Shown here piece by piece: positions 36,445 to 46,446 of a stretch of DNA of 64,000 nt (position 1 is the first letter of the stretch; each line of letters begins with the position of its first letter). The translations under genes were made by a program, and so were the position numbers. The DNA is taken from contig JARGFQ010000013.1 of the NCBI GenBank assembly GCA_029210565.1, forward strand, positions 1 through 64,000, written 5' to 3'. The notes beneath the pieces were generated by a model. The model was not told where the DNA came from. It saw only the letters and a program-made list of their open reading frames with translations, and searched no databases. Source of the stretch: Bacteroidales bacterium. Lineage in GTDB: Bacteria > Bacteroidota > Bacteroidia > Bacteroidales > VadinHA17.

Positions 36445-38670
36445 ATGGAAGCAAAGCCTGCAAAAAACAAGTTCGGCACAGCCGCCGTCTTTTTCACGGC
36501 CATCTCCACCATCCTCGGAGCCATCCTCTTCCTCAGGTTCGGGTATGCAGTAGGGACACTGGGCTTCTGGGGCGTGCTGCTGCTGGTGATCCTGGGCCAT
36601 ACTCTGACCATACCGACCGCACTGGCACTTTCAGAGCTGGCCACCAACAAGCGTGTGGAGGGGGGAGGCGAATATTTCGTCATCTCGCGGTCATTCGGAC
36701 TCAACATCGGGGCAACGATCGGCATGGCCCTGTACCTCTCCCAGGCAATCAGCGTCGCTTTTTACATCATTGCCTTTACCGAGACCTTTGAGTTCGTCTT
36801 TAACTTCTTTGCCAACTCGCTGAACATCAATCTGCCACGCCAGGTCATAAGCCTGCCGGCCATGGCCGTGCTCGGGCTGGTGATACTGCGCAAGGGTGCC
36901 AACACCGGAGTGAAAACACTATACGTGGTGGTCGGCATTCTGTTTCTCGCCCTGATCATGTTCTTCCTCGGTAAGACTGATTACTCAGCAACAGTATCCG
37001 GCGGACTCGGCAATCTGGAGATGCGCAACATGAAGGAGTTCTTTGTCGTTTTCGCCATTGTCTTTCCGGCCTTTACCGGCATGACAGCCGGGGTGGGTCT
37101 CTCCGGTGACCTGCACAATCCGGGCAAGTCGATACCTCTTGGTACTACTGCTGCAACAATCACGGGCATGGTGGCATACCTCTTTGTTATCTACAAGCTG
37201 GCAATCTCCGTAAGCCCTGAGGATATGCTCAACAACCAGCTGATAATGTCGAAGATAGCTATCGGAGGAGCAGTCATCATACCGCTCGGACTGGGGGCCT
37301 CCACCCTCTCCTCCGCGCTTGGCTCAGTCATGGTGGCACCACGCACACTGCAGGCACTGGCAAGAGACACCTCCTTTCCTTCCATGAAGATGAACAGATG
37401 GCTGGCGGCGTCGCGTAATACTGACGGGGAGCCTGTCAATGCATCGCTCGTAACCGTCATCATCGCCTTTGTGTTCGTCGCCCTGGGAAGCGTCAACGCC
37501 GTGGCAGAGATCATCTCGATGTTCTTCATGGTGACCTACGGATCACTATGCCTGATATCATTCCTGAACCATTTCGGATCATCACCCTCATACAGGCCCT
37601 CGTTCAAGTCACGCTGGTACCTCTCACTGGCAGGATTTGTTATTGCTGTCTTCGTGATGTTCAGAATCAACACTCCCTATGCTCTTGCCTCAATCATAGT
37701 GATGGTTGCACTCTATACCTATATCAATCACTATCACCGTGATCGTCACGGGCTGGAGTCACTTTTTGCCAATGCCCTCTTCCAGATCAACCGTAACCTG
37801 CAGGTCTACCTGCAGAAGACAGGCAGCAAGAAGAAAGCCAAAGAGTGGAGGCCGGGAGTAATATGCATCTCGAAGGACTCATTCAAGAGGGCAAAGGCAT
37901 TCAGGCTTCTCAACTGGATCTCTTACCGGTATGGCTTCGGCACCTACCTTCACCGCATCGAAGGATACTATTCCAGGGCTACCAGCCAGCAGGCGGCGGC
38001 GGAGCTTGCCAAGCTGATAGAGATATATGACACAACACAGAATCATGTCTATGTTGACACCATCATCTCACCCTCCTACACCTCAGCCATCGTTCAGGCC
38101 ATACAGGTGCCGGGAATATCAGGCATGGAAAACAATATGGTCATCTTTGAATACGACAAGGAAGAGCCTGAGAATCTGGGTGAGATACTTGAAAACATAA
38201 GGCTCATACAGGCCGGCGACTTTGACATATGCCTGCTCGCTTCGGCAAGGAAGGAGATGCTCTACCGGAACGGCATACATGTATGGATCGACTTCAATGA
38301 GCCGGAGAATGCCAGCCTGCTGATACTGCTCAGCTTTATCATCTCAGGTCATCCCGATTGGCGCAGGTCATCAATCAAGGTATTCGGAACCTGCAAGCCC
38401 GAACAATACAGCGAGACCCGCAGGGAGCTATCAGAGCTGGTCCTCTCCGGAAGGTTGCCGATCACGGAGAGCAACGTGGAGATCATCCGGCTTGAAAAGG
38501 GCGACTCGTTAAAAAACCTAATCAACATACGCTCCTCCGCGGCGGCACTGGTGATGACGGGATTCAGGCACGAAGGTCTTAAGCATAATGGAGAGTCGAT
38601 TCTCAGCGGGTACGACGACACCGGCACGATCCTCTTCGTCAACTCACACAACCAGAAGGAGATAATGTAA
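36445..38670 (+). CDS. SLC12-like (Na-K-Cl cotransporter/APC superfamily) transporter
   Basis: A 741-residue protein: about twelve membrane segments in residues 10-440, opening with KFGTAAVFFTAISTILGAIL and GGGEYFVISRSFG, then a soluble C-terminal domain of ~300 residues (RPGVICISKDSFKRAK onward). This layout is that of bacterial cation-chloride cotransporter-like members of the APC superfamily. Ions carried are not known. Ends at a bidirectional terminator. Confidence 0.88.
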   Translation: MEAKPAKNKFGTAAVFFTAISTILGAILFLRFGYAVGTLGFWGVLLLVILGHTLTIPTALALSELATNKRVEGGGEYFVISRSFGLNIGATIGMALYLSQAISVAFYIIAFTETFEFVFNFFANSLNINLPRQVISLPAMAVLGLVILRKGANTGVKTLYVVVGILFLALIMFFLGKTDYSATVSGGLGNLEMRNMKEFFVVFAIVFPAFTGMTAGVGLSGDLHNPGKSIPLGTTAATITGMVAYLFVIYKLAISVSPEDMLNNQLIMSKIAIGGAVIIPLGLGASTLSSALGSVMVAPRTLQALARDTSFPSMKMNRWLAASRNTDGEPVNASLVTVIIAFVFVALGSVNAVAEIISMFFMVTYGSLCLISFLNHFGSSPSYRPSFKSRWYLSLAGFVIAVFVMFRINTPYALASIIVMVALYTYINHYHRDRHGLESLFANALFQINRNLQVYLQKTGSKKKAKEWRPGVICISKDSFKRAKAFRLLNWISYRYGFGTYLHRIEGYYSRATSQQAAAELAKLIEIYDTTQNHVYVDTIISPSYTSAIVQAIQVPGISGMENNMVIFEYDKEEPENLGEILENIRLIQAGDFDICLLASARKEMLYRNGIHVWIDFNEPENASLLILLSFIISGHPDWRRSSIKVFGTCKPEQYSETRRELSELVLSGRLPITESNVEIIRLEKGDSLKNLINIRSSAAALVMTGFRHEGLKHNGESILSGYDDTGTILFVNSHNQKEIM

Positions 38671-38673
38671 AAA

Positions 38674-38704
38674 AAGGCTGTCATCCCCTGCGGATGACAG
38701 CCTT
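38674..38704. terminator. Bidirectional terminator
   Basis: AAGGCTGTCATC (38674-38685) and GATGACAGCCTT (38693-38704), a perfect twelve-pair stem with loop CCCTGCG and A/T-rich flanks on both sides. Serves the transporter gene on plus and the M3 peptidase gene on minus. Confidence 0.85.
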
Positions 38705-38718
38705 CTCTATGATCTCCT

Positions 38719-38813
38719 GTTCTCAGTTCAGTCCCCTGTCTCGGTTCAGGGCCTGTTTCAATTCAGGTCCCTTAGCCGGTTCGGTCTGAAGTCTCAGTTC
38801 AGGCCCCTGTTTC
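38719..38813. repeat. Degenerate tandem repeat of ~18 bases
   Basis: About five imperfect units of the type TCTCAGTTCAGGCCCCTG (for example TCTCAGTTCAGTCCCCTG, TCTCGGTTCAGGGCCTGT and TCTCAGTTCAGGCCCCTG). The last unit covers the final codons (RNRGLN) and stop of the M3 peptidase gene, so the array may have grown out of the gene's own end. Confidence 0.65.
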
Positions 38814-40887
38814 TGAGGAGAGGTTCGATGTCCGGTTCACGACCGCGGAAGTTGAGGTACATCAGTTCGGCATCCATGGTGCCCATCGGGGCAAGGACAT
38901 TATTCCTGAATGACGTTGCAGTGGCATGGTCGAAGATACCCTTCTCCTTGAAGGCTTCGAATGCATCGTGGTCAAGCACCGCAGCCCAGGTATAGACATA
39001 GTAGCCGGCATCGTAACCGTCGATTATATGGAGGAAATAGGTGCTCCTGTATCTCGGCTCGATCTCGGGTATGAGCCCTATCTTCTGCATGGCTTCCTTC
39101 TCAAACTTCTGCACGTCAACCTCTGCCGGTGCCTCCAGTGAATAGTAAGCCATGTCGAGCAGTGATGCTGCCATGATCTCCACATTGTCAAAGCCGGTGT
39201 TGAAGTAGCTGCTGTTCCTGATCTTGTCAATCAGCTCCTGCGGTATCACCTCACCCGTCTCATAGTGTTTCGCATACATGCTGAGCACCTCGGGCTGTGT
39301 AGCCCAGTGCTGCATGATCTGTGAGGGCAGTTCCACGATATCCCATGCAACGGTGGTGCTGCCGTAGGTGTTGTCTGAGAAGAGCGCCTGCAGTCCGTGA
39401 CCGAACTCATGGAAGAGGGTGAGCACGTCATCCATGCTCAGCAGGGCAGGCTTGCCCTCTGCCGGCGGGGTGAAGTTACCCACGATGGTTACGACGGGAG
39501 TTATCTCCTTGCCGTCGATCACCCTGTGATCACGGTATCCGCCGCACCATGCACCCTGGCGCTTGCTCTCACGGGGAAAGAAGTCCATAAAGAGCACTCC
39601 CACGTGGCTGCCGTCAGCCTCCTTGACCTCGAAAGCCTGGGCATCGGGGTGCGGCAGCGGAATATCATTTATGCGGGCGAAGGTGATGCCGTACAGTTTG
39701 TTGGCCACGGCAAAGGCCCCGTCACGGGCGTTGTCAAGAGTAAAGTAGGGTCTCAGCTCTGTCTCGTCAAGGTCATATTTTGCCTTGCGCAGCTTCTCGG
39801 CATAATACCACCAGTCGTGTGCCTCAAGTTTAAAGTTGCCGCCTTCGGCATCTATTATCTGCTGCATCTCCTCCCGCTCGCGCGTTGCCACCGGCAGCGC
39901 CCGGCCGAGAAGATCGGTGAGCAGGTTGAGAACATTCTCCGGTGTCTTGGCCATTCTGGTCTCCAGTACCAGGTCGGCATGGGTCTCATAGCCCAGCAGC
40001 TTCGCCCTCTCAGCCCTCAGTTTCACCAGGTCTGACAGGATCTTGTTGTTATCCCTGTCGTTGCCGTTGTTGCCGCGGTTGAGGTAGGCGTCATACAGTT
40101 TCTTGCGCAGGTCGCGGTTATCGGCATACTGCAGGAAGGGCAGCATGCTCGGCTTCTGTGTGGTGAAGACCCACTTGCCCTCCATCTCCTCGGCCTTTGC
40201 CATCTCTGCCGCATTGGCAATCACGCTTGCCGGGAGCCCGGCGAGGTCAGCCTCATTATCGATCACCAGCTTGAAATCGTTGGTCTCTCCCAGAACGTTC
40301 TGGCTGAACTGCACCGTCAGCACGGAGATCTCCTGGTTCAGTTTTTTCAGTGTCTCCTGATCGGCGGAGTCGAGCAGCGCACCGTTGCGTACAAAGCTCT
40401 TGTAGAGATTTTCAAGCAGGAAGAGCTCCTCTGCGCTGAGCTGCTCAGCCTCCCTGTTTTCATAAACTGCCTTGACTTTGGCAAAGAGCCCGGCGTTGAG
40501 AAGCATCTCATCGCTGAAGGCCGATATCTTGGGAGCTACCTCCATCTGGAGCTGCTCCAGCGTGTCGTTGGTGTTGGCGCTGGTCTGGGAGTAGAAGACG
40601 TATGCCACCTTGTTGAGAAGCTGTCCTGCCCGGTCAAAGGGAGCTATAGTGTTTGCAAAACCGGGCGCCTCCGACGACGATACTATTGCGTCGATCTCGG
40701 TCCTGGCAGCCGTTATGCCTGAGTCGATGGCAGGCATGTAATGGTCATTCTCTATCAGATCAAAGGGAGGAACGCCGAAGGGTGTCTGCCATTCAGCAAA
40801 GAAGGGGTTTCCCTGATCCTTCTGCGCGGTGTCGCATGAGACAGCCGCGATTGATGCTAACATCATGATAACGATTAGTTTTTTCAC
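38794..40887 (-). CDS. M3 family metallopeptidase (oligopeptidase A/Dcp type), lipoprotein
   Basis: A 697-residue zinc peptidase that cleaves short peptides. FHEFGHGLQALFS holds the HExxH-type zinc site (HEFGH), with the third ligand region in the following helix. The N-terminus MKKLIVIMMLASIAAVSC is a lipoprotein signal, so it acts in the envelope, unlike cytosolic OpdA. A TATCTTTG box on the minus strand at 40928-40935 gives it its own promoter. Confidence 0.93.
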   Translation of the reverse strand: MKKLIVIMMLASIAAVSCDTAQKDQGNPFFAEWQTPFGVPPFDLIENDHYMPAIDSGITAARTEIDAIVSSSEAPGFANTIAPFDRAGQLLNKVAYVFYSQTSANTNDTLEQLQMEVAPKISAFSDEMLLNAGLFAKVKAVYENREAEQLSAEELFLLENLYKSFVRNGALLDSADQETLKKLNQEISVLTVQFSQNVLGETNDFKLVIDNEADLAGLPASVIANAAEMAKAEEMEGKWVFTTQKPSMLPFLQYADNRDLRKKLYDAYLNRGNNGNDRDNNKILSDLVKLRAERAKLLGYETHADLVLETRMAKTPENVLNLLTDLLGRALPVATREREEMQQIIDAEGGNFKLEAHDWWYYAEKLRKAKYDLDETELRPYFTLDNARDGAFAVANKLYGITFARINDIPLPHPDAQAFEVKEADGSHVGVLFMDFFPRESKRQGAWCGGYRDHRVIDGKEITPVVTIVGNFTPPAEGKPALLSMDDVLTLFHEFGHGLQALFSDNTYGSTTVAWDIVELPSQIMQHWATQPEVLSMYAKHYETGEVIPQELIDKIRNSSYFNTGFDNVEIMAASLLDMAYYSLEAPAEVDVQKFEKEAMQKIGLIPEIEPRYRSTYFLHIIDGYDAGYYVYTWAAVLDHDAFEAFKEKGIFDHATATSFRNNVLAPMGTMDAELMYLNFRGREPDIEPLLRNRGLN

Positions 40888-40927
40888 GTTGTTGGATTTA
40901 AATTATTAGTGATAAATTTTCTGGGTG

Positions 40928-40935
40928 CAAAGATA
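40928..40935 (-). promoter_or_regulatory. Promoter -7 box of the M3 peptidase gene
   Basis: TATCTTTG on the minus strand (CAAAGATA on plus), 40 bases before the start codon. Confidence 0.5.
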
Positions 40936-41097
40936 GATTTTTTATCCGCATGCTACCTTGATTATCATCATGTCTGCATCTCATTATTCAGTCGCCGGCA
41001 GTTCAAAAAGAGGCCTCCGATGCTGATTTTTTTCAATCACAATTCGTAACTTTAGGCCTTGTCATGCAACAAAAGAACCAAAAAAAAATATCAGCTT

Positions 41098-44034
41098 ATG
41101 AAGAATCTCTACTCTATTCTCATTACAGTAGGACTCCTGATTCCCGGCATATTGTTTGCCGACGGGACAGCCTCAGTAACACTTAGACCAAGCTATGTAG
41201 ATATTTCAAGTGCCACATCCCAAAGTGCTGTATTGGTAACTTTGAGTGACTACTCAACAGATGATGTAAGATACAGGCTCTATAGCGGATCAAACCAGTA
41301 TAACTGTTGGGATGTTGTATCCGGAACCTATATTACATCCAACGCATATGCTTTAGGTCCTCTCCCATTGGGTTCTCCAGCAGCAGGAACTACATTTTGG
41401 ATTCCTTATGAAAGAGGCTCAAATACATTAACCAACGCATCATATCGCGACAGATTAGGGCCCACTTATCCCTCAAACAATAATACGGTTGCTCTGCCAG
41501 CTGCAACGGAAATTACAACTTCCTTTTCTCTTTCTGGTTCGCTGGTCGGTAGCTCCGCCATACCCCTTACGGATAAATATGTGATACTTTGTTATAACGG
41601 TGCTACTTTGATCTCAGCTTCTTCTTCAGATCTGACAACCGGAGCTTTTATTGTCCTGTGTCCGGAAAGTGTTCCTGTCGATAAGATAGAGGTCAGAACC
41701 CTTTTAAATACGGTAGTAGCTTCATTGACTGGATCTTACACAACTACCACAAGCCTTGGCAATATCGATCTTGTCGTTGCATCTGATGAAAATGCCCCAA
41801 TATTCACTTCGGGATTTCCAAAGGTGGCCAACATCAACACCTCCCAGGCTGACCTGGAGGTAAGCATGGATGAGGCAGGAAAGGCATACTATGTAGTTGT
41901 ACCTGACGGTGCCACCGCGCCAACAGTTGCTGAAGTTGTTGCAGGCGTTGATTATGGCACCGTAACCCTCGTTGCACACGGCACCATCGACGTTACAGCC
42001 GGCGGCGCTACATATTCAGCCACCATAATCGGCCTGACCGACAAGACGGACTACGACATCTATGTCGTTGCCGAAGATGACGAGGAAACGCCAAACCGTC
42101 AGACGGAAACCGCAATGGTAGACCTCTATACCATACGCCCGCCGGATGTGCTGCTATACGCCGACTTTGAAACGGCCGGCTCTCTGGCGCCGTTCACGCA
42201 GGTGAGTATCACCGGCGACCAGGTATGGGCTCATGAAGTGTACGATAACAATGGATTTGCATCGATAAATGGGTACTCGGGCGGAACTAGATATGAAAAT
42301 GAAGATTGGCTCGTCTCTCCTGCTATTAACCTTAGTGGATCCGAGATGAATGCCATGAGTTTCCTGACAGCCATGAGTTTCACTGGTCCTGACCTGAAGG
42401 TGGTAATCTCAACTAATTTCAGCGGCACATATACCGCGGGAGACATTGCTGCCGCAACATGGACAGACATCACCTCGCAATTCTCGTACTCAGCAGGTTC
42501 ATATGCCTGGGCCTCCTCTGGCGACTTCAGCCTCGATGCCTATGCGGGAAACATATATGTCGCCTTCGTATACACCTCTTCAGAAACCAGTTCTGCAAAA
42601 TGGGAGGTCGATGACTTCAAGATCACCGGGTACCTGCCTGCCGGCTCCGACGCCTCACTCTCCGACCTGATGGTAGAAGGGACCACTATTGATGGATTCG
42701 ATGCTGCTAAACTGTCCTACGAGATGATAATCGAGGCCTCGGTTACTGATCCTCCGGCAGTAACATACACAACCACCGACCCCACCGCAACGGCAGTGGT
42801 CACCAACGCCACTGACCTGGCAGGCGACGCCGCAGCACGGACCACTACGGTGGTCGTTACTGCCGCCGACGGCACAACAACACAGACCTACACTATTCTG
42901 TTCAACCCGATCATTGCCGTAGCTGACCTCGCGGCATTGCGCGCGGTTGACCCGGCAAACTACAGCAGGATATACCAGGTCACCGGCGAGGTGGTGGTGT
43001 CAGGGATCAATGACTCACAGAGACACCAAAAATATGTGCAGGATGCCACAGCAGGAATAATTATTGATGATGCCGGAGCAATCATCACCACTACCTACAA
43101 TGTCGGCGACGGCATCACCGGACTTACCGGCTCCCTCTCCGAGTATAACAAACTGCTGCAGTTCCTTCCCTACCGTGATCCGGGAACAGCGTCCTCGACT
43201 GCAAACACGCTCACACCGCAGGAGGTCACCGTGGCCGACTTCACCGCCAGCCAGGAGAACTATGAATCCGAGCTGGTGAAGATAATCGGCGTGAAATTTA
43301 CTGGTGCTGACGGTACGACAGTCTTTCAGGAGAAAAAGAACTATACCATCAGCGTCGGAACTGACGAAACAATCCTCCGGACAATCTTCCTGGGAACTGA
43401 TTTGAATGACAAGGTCATTCCTTACATGGCTGACGTGACCGGCATAGCCACCGTCTACAATGCTGACGCCCAGCTTGCCCCGAGAAACTACGCTGATCTT
43501 GTTGTCTACTCATCAGACGCCACACTCAGCGATCTGAAGGTAAGCGGCACCACGGTCACCGGATTTGCTGCAGGCACCCTGACCTACAACGTCTCCCTGA
43601 CAGCAGGAACAACAACGGTTCCGACGGTCACAGCCACGCCGACAGAGGCCAATGCGACAGTGAATATTACACCTGCCACCTCGCTGAATGGTGATGCTGC
43701 CGCACGCACAACCACTGTGGAGATAACCTCTCATGATCAATCCACAGTCAAGACCTATACAGTAGTATTTACCGTTGCCACAGGAATAGAGGATAATCTC
43801 AGCGGCAAGTTCAGGATCTATCCCGTCCCTGCCTATGATGAGATTACCGCTGCAGGGCTTGACGGGGCGACACTGATAGAGATCTTTGACGTCACCGGCA
43901 ACAAGGTGGCTGCCGTCAGGTGTGACGATGAGAGCTCCGTGAAGATACCTGTGGCACACCTCTCACGCGGTCTCTACTTCATGAGGGTGACTACACCGGA
44001 AGGCTTCGCGATGAAGAGATTCGTAAAGGAATAA
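41098..44034 (+). CDS. Type IX-secreted multidomain protein with OB-like domain
   Basis: From ATG 41098 (MKNLYSILITVGLLIPGILF) 978 residues. Order: signal peptide; N-terminal beta domain; Fn3-like domain (~220-350); choice-of-anchor J-like jelly roll (~355-510, DVLLYADFETAG to WEVDDFKITG); a cadherin-like module (DASLSDLMVEGTTIDGF); an OB-fold domain of the DUF5689/nuclease-associated type (~610-800); a second cadherin-like module (DATLSDLKVSG); and a type IX sorting tail (FRIYPVPAYDEITAAG to MKRFVKE). No catalytic site is recognised. Opens the putative nucleic-acid utilisation cluster; followed by a terminator. Confidence 0.82.
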   Translation: MKNLYSILITVGLLIPGILFADGTASVTLRPSYVDISSATSQSAVLVTLSDYSTDDVRYRLYSGSNQYNCWDVVSGTYITSNAYALGPLPLGSPAAGTTFWIPYERGSNTLTNASYRDRLGPTYPSNNNTVALPAATEITTSFSLSGSLVGSSAIPLTDKYVILCYNGATLISASSSDLTTGAFIVLCPESVPVDKIEVRTLLNTVVASLTGSYTTTTSLGNIDLVVASDENAPIFTSGFPKVANINTSQADLEVSMDEAGKAYYVVVPDGATAPTVAEVVAGVDYGTVTLVAHGTIDVTAGGATYSATIIGLTDKTDYDIYVVAEDDEETPNRQTETAMVDLYTIRPPDVLLYADFETAGSLAPFTQVSITGDQVWAHEVYDNNGFASINGYSGGTRYENEDWLVSPAINLSGSEMNAMSFLTAMSFTGPDLKVVISTNFSGTYTAGDIAAATWTDITSQFSYSAGSYAWASSGDFSLDAYAGNIYVAFVYTSSETSSAKWEVDDFKITGYLPAGSDASLSDLMVEGTTIDGFDAAKLSYEMIIEASVTDPPAVTYTTTDPTATAVVTNATDLAGDAAARTTTVVVTAADGTTTQTYTILFNPIIAVADLAALRAVDPANYSRIYQVTGEVVVSGINDSQRHQKYVQDATAGIIIDDAGAIITTTYNVGDGITGLTGSLSEYNKLLQFLPYRDPGTASSTANTLTPQEVTVADFTASQENYESELVKIIGVKFTGADGTTVFQEKKNYTISVGTDETILRTIFLGTDLNDKVIPYMADVTGIATVYNADAQLAPRNYADLVVYSSDATLSDLKVSGTTVTGFAAGTLTYNVSLTAGTTTVPTVTATPTEANATVNITPATSLNGDAAARTTTVEITSHDQSTVKTYTVVFTVATGIEDNLSGKFRIYPVPAYDEITAAGLDGATLIEIFDVTGNKVAAVRCDDESSVKIPVAHLSRGLYFMRVTTPEGFAMKRFVKE

Positions 44035-44064
44035 ATTTTTACTAACTCTCACCTTACCTTAAAA

Positions 44065-44093
44065 AACCGCCCTGGAAATCCGGGGCGGTTTTT
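44065..44093 (+). terminator. Terminator after the type IX cargo gene
   Basis: AACCGCCC (44065-44072) and GGGCGGTT (44083-44090) with a ten-base loop and a five-T run. Confidence 0.9.
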
Positions 44094-44140
44094 ATATCTC
44101 CTATTGCCTGTTGCTATTAATTTTATCAACTTTGCAAATC

Positions 44141-45046
44141 ATGTCTCGTAAATTCCTCCATAAGTTCCTGTGGATTTTAATCCTGGCACTGGCAACAATT
44201 GCCATCTCCTGCCGCAGAGTCCCGGATCCGCCGTCGCCTGATGATACGAGTCTGTTCGCCTCATGCGTCATCCCCGGCAGCTCCGCCACTCTAGACATCA
44301 TCACCTTCAACGTTCAGGGGTTTCCCATGGCCGGATACGCCAGCGTAACAGCACTGTCGGCCCTGGTCAAGGCCATTGACCCCGACATAGTGGCACTCCA
44401 GGAGGTGGCCTCAGAGGCTGACTTCAACCGCCTGGTGAAACTGATGCCCGGGTGGACCGGCGCCTTCTACCCAATCAACAACGACGACTGGAACCTGGCA
44501 TACCTTATAAAGATTAGTGAAATGGAGATTATCCCGGGTACGCTGCGCACACTCTTCGAAGATGACTTCCGGGCTTTCCCCAGGCCTCCTTTTGAGATAA
44601 TGGTAAGACATAAAGCCTCCGGCAGGGAAGTGCTGCTGATAAACCTGCACCTGAAATGCTGCGGAGGAGCAGACAATGAAAGCCGCCGCCGTTCAGCCTC
44701 ACAGCAGCTTAAAGAATACCTGGACGTGCAGAGAGCTGACGATGCCGTGGTGATGCTCGGCGATTACAACGACGAGATCACATCTGCCAGCGCTGCAGAA
44801 AACCCCTTCCTTAACTTCATTGAGGATGCTGATGACTACTCTTTCGCCGATATGGCCATCGCCACAGGCAGCCAGCTCTGGTGGTCATACCCCTCGTGGC
44901 CAAGTCATATTGACCATATACTGGTCACCGATGAACTTTCCGGCAACATAGATACAACAGTGGTGATCAAAGCAAGTCCCTGCTATCCCGATTACGGAGA
45001 GGTGCTGTCAGACCACAGACCTGTAGGAGTAAGAATCAATCCGTAA
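44141..45046 (+). CDS. Endonuclease/exonuclease/phosphatase-fold lipoprotein
   Basis: From ATG 44141 (MSRKFLHKFLWILILALATI) 301 residues with a lipobox (IAISC). EEP/DNase I fold: ITFNVQGF, IVALQEV with the metal-binding Glu, INLHLKC, LGDYNDE with catalytic Asp/Asn, HIDHILV and the terminal SDHRPV with the catalytic His. Likely a surface or periplasmic phosphodiesterase; DNA, RNA or another phosphoester could be the substrate. Expression probably separate from the cargo gene because of the terminator between. Confidence 0.88.
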   Translation: MSRKFLHKFLWILILALATIAISCRRVPDPPSPDDTSLFASCVIPGSSATLDIITFNVQGFPMAGYASVTALSALVKAIDPDIVALQEVASEADFNRLVKLMPGWTGAFYPINNDDWNLAYLIKISEMEIIPGTLRTLFEDDFRAFPRPPFEIMVRHKASGREVLLINLHLKCCGGADNESRRRSASQQLKEYLDVQRADDAVVMLGDYNDEITSASAAENPFLNFIEDADDYSFADMAIATGSQLWWSYPSWPSHIDHILVTDELSGNIDTTVVIKASPCYPDYGEVLSDHRPVGVRINP

Positions 45047-45107
45047 TTCATTACTGATAAAACAAACGGCGGGGATATCCCATGCCGGCAGATGCTTAAC
45101 TCTCCGG

Positions 45108-46160
45108 TTAATTGATGGGAGAACTGCTTTTCACGATGATGACATAGACCGGGAAGTGATCGCTGTACCCTCCCTGCCAGACCGTCCCGACGAATGAGCG
45201 TAGCGGATAACCCTTGTACTGACCGTCCTTCTGCACAAGGAATGAGGAGTTGAATACCCGGGCATGAAGGAACCTGTAAGAGGAGTAATCGCTGCCAAGC
45301 AGTGACGGTGTAATGACGATCTGGTCAAACAGGTTCACCCCGTCACGATAATAGAGTGATCCTATCCCCTTTCTGAAGAGAGGAAACATGGTATTGAACA
45401 ACTCTCCCTCCTTAAGCCTGTCAGGCTTCCCTGATGCCCTGAGGTGATTCCTCATACTCTCGTCAACAGGATCATCGTTGAAGTCGCCCATTACAAACAC
45501 TTTTGCATCCCCGTCAATAGCCAGGAGGCTGTCAACTATGCGCCGTGAGAGCTCCGCTGCGGCAATGCGCCGGGGACGGCTGGTCAGCTCGCCGCCCGAT
45601 CGTGAAGGCCAGTGGCCTACGATAAAATGCATAGGCTCACCGTCAAATATCCCGGAGACAACCAGCTGATCACGGGTGTAAACCGGCTCTCCCTCATCGT
45701 TGGTAAGATCAAGCGACGGACTAGCCGAGGCTGTTACCATGAAAAAACGGGGACGGTACATCAGTGCGACATCCACTCCCCTGCGATCAGGAGAATCATA
45801 ATGCACTATCTGGTAGTTGGACTCCTTCAGCAACGGATGTGCAGCAAGGTCTTCAAGCACAGAACGGTTCTCTATCTCGGAGACACCCAGTACAGCAGGC
45901 CCCCCGCTCCAGCCGTCATCCTCGCCTATCTTTGAGATGACAAGCGCCATATTGTCAAGCTTCTCCAGATACCTGGTTCCGGTCCATTTATTGGGCCCCT
46001 CCGGGGTGAACTCCTCGTCCAGTACACCCTGAGTATCTATTGTGTCAAACAGGTTCTCAAGATTGTAGAAGGCTATGAGTCCCGCCCTTACCTGCTGCTG
46101 TGCTCCGGCAACAGAAAAACATGCTGATAACAATATAATAATGAATATCCTTACCTTCAT
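45108..46160 (-). CDS. Secreted endonuclease/exonuclease/phosphatase-family protein
   Basis: A 350-residue exported protein (signal peptide to VAGAQ). EEP-fold motifs: IAFYNLENLFD, VLGVSEIENR, VGHWPSRSGG, VMGDFNDDP, LFDQIVITPS and YSDHFPVYV. This is the NLENLFDT type often seen near nucleases and TonB receptors in Bacteroidota. Convergent with the EEP lipoprotein gene and divergent from the receptor gene. Confidence 0.9.
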   Translation of the reverse strand: MKVRIFIIILLSACFSVAGAQQQVRAGLIAFYNLENLFDTIDTQGVLDEEFTPEGPNKWTGTRYLEKLDNMALVISKIGEDDGWSGGPAVLGVSEIENRSVLEDLAAHPLLKESNYQIVHYDSPDRRGVDVALMYRPRFFMVTASASPSLDLTNDEGEPVYTRDQLVVSGIFDGEPMHFIVGHWPSRSGGELTSRPRRIAAAELSRRIVDSLLAIDGDAKVFVMGDFNDDPVDESMRNHLRASGKPDRLKEGELFNTMFPLFRKGIGSLYYRDGVNLFDQIVITPSLLGSDYSSYRFLHARVFNSSFLVQKDGQYKGYPLRSFVGTVWQGGYSDHFPVYVIIVKSSSPIN

Positions 46161-46245
46161 TTCTGAATACTTTAAAAACCAAATTTAACATTTTTACCCT
46201 CTTTGCCTCCTTTTCCTTCCAGTTTCCTCTCCGCTTTTGGACATG

Positions 46246-46290
46246 CGACTTTCCTGTCCTCCGACTCTGTCAGACGCAGTCCGAGGCCTT
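46246..46290. repeat. Dispersed intergenic repeat, copy B (inverted)
   Basis: CCTCCGACTCTGTCAGACGC then AGTCCGAGGCCTT (46258-46290), preceded by TTTCCTGT, is the reverse complement of the element at 14478-14520 with three core mismatches. The gap 46161-46446 also holds a GACTTT-rich stretch (46345-46386) and no gene. Confidence 0.75.
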
Positions 46291-46446
46291 CTTAGACATC
46301 CGTAGTTTTAACGTAGGATGTGGCGGAGGAGGGAGACCTTCTACTATAACGACTTTACAGACTTTGGACTTTATGGACTTTCGACTCTTGCCTTTTGTCA
46401 TCTCTTCAAAAAGCTTTATCTTTCAGCTCTTTCTTTCTTACTACAC

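Noticed and set aside
39397..40035. 212-residue open frame opposite the M3 peptidase gene
   Set aside because: Shadow frame without start signals or domains; the HEFGH peptidase is on the other strand.
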